A DNA stretch of 64,000 nt from Gemmobacter sp. (GTDB lineage: Bacteria > Pseudomonadota > Alphaproteobacteria > Rhodobacterales > Rhodobacteraceae), in assembly GCF_034676705.1 (NCBI RefSeq), contig NZ_JAUCBS010000009.1, forward strand, positions 189,686 through 253,685, in the 5' to 3' direction. Shown here piece after piece: positions 62,908 to 64,000 of this stretch. Under the pieces are notes generated by a model. It saw only the letters and a list, made by a program, of their open reading frames with translations, searched no databases and had not been told where the DNA came from. Position 1 is the stretch's first letter. Each line of letters begins with the position of its first letter. The translations under genes and the position numbers were made by a program.

Positions 62908-63924
62908 TCACACCATCCGGTAATTCTCCTGTTTCGTTGTCAGGGCCCAGATCATACGAGCCATCTTGTTCGCCAGCGCGACGGCCGCGACCATCCTGGG
63001 CTTGCGCGCCACCAGCGCGGCCAGCCAGCGGTTCGCACTGCCGCCCTTGCGAACCACCCAGCGGATCACGCTCATGGCGCCGACGATCAGCAGGCGGCGG
63101 ATGTCGGTCTGGCCCATCTTGCTGACCGAACCCAGCTTGGTCTTGCCGCCCGTCGACCTCTGCCTGGGCACCAGGCCAAGCCACGCGGCGAAGTTGCGTC
63201 CGCTGTCGAACGTATCGAGGTCAGGTGCGAACGCCGCGACGGCTCCTGCGGTGACGGGGCCGATCCCGGGGATAGTGCAAAGCCGACGCAGCTGCGCATC
63301 GGTCTTCGAGGCCGCCTCGAGTTCGTCCGCCAGTTGTTCGATCACCTCAGTGAGCTGCGCGATTTGGTCGAGGTAAATCGTGCCCATCTCCCGAACCGGG
63401 CTTGGCAGGTCCGTGGCCTCGTCTTCCAGCGCGGTCTCCAGCACCTTCAGGCTCGCCGGTCCCTTCGGCGCCACGAGTCCGAACTCCGCCAGATGTCCCC
63501 GAAGCGCGTTGATGAGTTGCGTGCGTTGCCGGACCAGACATTGATGCGTCCGGAATGCGACCGCGCGCCCCTGGGTCTCTGCGCTCTTGACTGCCACGAA
63601 GCGCATGGTCGGGCGCAAGGCCGCTTCCGCGATGGCCTCCGCGTCCGCCTTGTCGTTCTTCTGACGCTTCACAAACGGCTTCACATAGGCCGCCGGGACA
63701 AGCCGAACCTCGTGGCCGTGCCGTTGTGCCACCCGGCCCCAGTGATGCGAAGTGGCGCAGGCCTCCATCGCAACGATGCACGCGGGCTGGTCGGCGAGAA
63801 GCGTCGCCAGACGCGTCCGCGACAAACTTCGGTTGTATAGAACCGTCCCCTCCGGCCCGACAGCGCAGACCTGGAAGCTACCCTTCGCAAGATCTATCGC
63901 CAGCATGCTGATATTTGTCGTCAT
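62908..63924 (-). CDS. IS110-family transposase (DEDD recombinase)
   Basis: 338 residues, full length. The N-terminal RuvC-like domain has the DEDD set: D11 (MLAIDLAKGSFQ), E54 (VAMEACATSHHW), and D91 and D94 (RQKNDKADAEAI). A coiled stretch (about 183-208) is followed by a helix-hairpin-helix-like segment IPGIGPVTAGAVAAF (218-232) and the C-terminal Tnp domain with S241 (FDSGRNFAAWLGL) and STGGKTKLGSVSKMG. Start ATG 63924 follows GGAGGG. The DNA is mosaic: up to 63084 it is identical to the array units, while from 63085 to 63228 it differs at 17 positions, all synonymous. Confidence 0.95.
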   Translation of the reverse strand: MTTNISMLAIDLAKGSFQVCAVGPEGTVLYNRSLSRTRLATLLADQPACIVAMEACATSHHWGRVAQRHGHEVRLVPAAYVKPFVKRQKNDKADAEAIAEAALRPTMRFVAVKSAETQGRAVAFRTHQCLVRQRTQLINALRGHLAEFGLVAPKGPASLKVLETALEDEATDLPSPVREMGTIYLDQIAQLTEVIEQLADELEAASKTDAQLRRLCTIPGIGPVTAGAVAAFAPDLDTFDSGRNFAAWLGLVPRQRSTGGKTKLGSVSKMGQTDIRRLLIVGAMSVIRWVVRKGGSANRWLAALVARKPRMVAAVALANKMARMIWALTTKQENYRMV

Positions 63925-63982
63925 CGGTGCGCCCTCCGTTCGGTTCCAATCGAACCATCATGGCATATGAGATGCCGTTGGT

Positions 63983-63994
63983 GGGGGCATCCAC
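63983..63994. repeat. Terminal inverted repeat of the IS element (transposase 5' side)
   Basis: GGGGGCATCCAC, the exact reverse complement of the 12-mer beginning at 62633 and at the equivalent place in each array unit. It lies 59 bp upstream of the transposase start and six bases before the window end. Confidence 0.85.
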
Positions 63995-64000
63995 CGCATC

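Larger units (their letters stand above)
59029..63084. repeat. Tandem array: 600-bp unit, six exact copies plus a 456-bp seventh
   Basis: Units begin at 59029, 59629, 60229, 60829, 61429 and 62029; the seventh (62629) stays identical until 63084. I see no base difference among them. Read on the minus strand, each unit holds transposase codons A233 to the stop (last 106 residues of an IS110-family transposase), about 275 bp of non-coding IS end, and the terminal repeat GTGGATGCCCCC, after which the next unit restarts inside the transposase. So the repeated block is the 3' end of the element. Recent amplification or an assembly artefact would both give such identity. Confidence 0.95.
62633..63994 (-). 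mobile_element. Complete IS110-family element, IS1111-type
   Basis: About 1,362 bp between perfect 12-bp inverted repeats: GTGGATGCCCCC at 62633-62644 and its reverse complement at 63983-63994. One transposase gene fills most of it, with a short 59-bp 5' end and a long 275-bp 3' non-coding end. Inverted repeats plus a long downstream end are features of the IS1111 subgroup; classical IS110 members lack the repeats and have the long end upstream. No target duplication is expected for this family. The same terminal repeat is present in every array unit, so the outer boundary may equally be at 59033. Confidence 0.85.

Noticed and set aside
59029..63084. CRISPR-like or protein-repeat array
   Set aside because: The unit is 600 bp with no spacers, and all of it is explained as the 3' end of an IS110-family element.

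Overview
The window is about 68% GC, very densely coded, and looks like chromosomal or megaplasmid accessory DNA of an alphaproteobacterium, most likely a Rhodobacteraceae member (Paracoccus/Rhodobacter-like). I infer this from the gene content, the codon use, and an intergenic GGGGTATTT / GGGGATATTT repeat family that is typical of that family. No rRNA, tRNA or CRISPR was found.

Regions. (1) 1-7971: a dipeptide/oligopeptide-type ABC importer on the minus strand (DppC partial, DppB, Tat-exported binding protein, fused DppD-DppF ATPase), facing an XRE-cupin regulator, an FAD amine oxidase and a GhrA-like 2-hydroxyacid dehydrogenase. (2) 8124-18848: a tandem-GNAT protein, a DadA-type oxidase, a shortened AMP-ligase, a thiolase that lacks key catalytic residues, an MgtC/DUF4010 membrane protein, a tartrate/malate-type dehydrogenase, two aldehyde dehydrogenases and a small cupin. 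(3) 18875-29181: a PotABCD-like importer, MmgE/PrpD, a class III aminotransferase bracketed by inverted intergenic repeats, an ArgE-like deacylase, and a second DAO oxidase with a GNAT. (4) 29270-38620: HyuA-HyuB, two OccR/NocR-like LysR regulators, another tandem GNAT, an Lrp/AsnC regulator, a haloacid-dehalogenase-type HAD and an aldo/keto reductase. (5) 38626-47425: a frameshifted hyuB remnant, an HcnA/HcnB-like two-protein FAD/[2Fe-2S] dehydrogenase translationally coupled to a second HyuA-HyuB, and a divergent DAO gene with an MFS transporter. (6) 47416-53744: a GntR regulator and a second complete Dpp-type importer. (7) 54034-58622: an NO-response operon made of an NsrR-like Rrf2 regulator with its own NsrR-type box, DUF1971, an NMT1-type ABC importer and NnrS. 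(8) 59029-63994: an IS110-family (IS1111-type) element whose 3' end, carrying the transposase C-terminus plus the non-coding end, is tandemly repeated in six exact 600-bp units plus a partial seventh.

Regions 1-6 read as scavenging modules for nitrogenous small molecules (amino acids, polyamines, opine-like or hydantoin-like compounds). Importers feed FAD amine oxidases/dehydrogenases, aminotransferase and deacylases, and aldehyde dehydrogenases remove the products. A short oriented motif (GGCAG-N3-CTT) recurs upstream of several of these genes and may tie them into one regulon, perhaps under the resident Lrp/AsnC protein. The two most unusual items are the 600-bp array, which multiplies the part of an IS1111-type element expected to encode its guide (seek/bridge) RNA, and the NO-responsive ABC importer coupled to nnrS.
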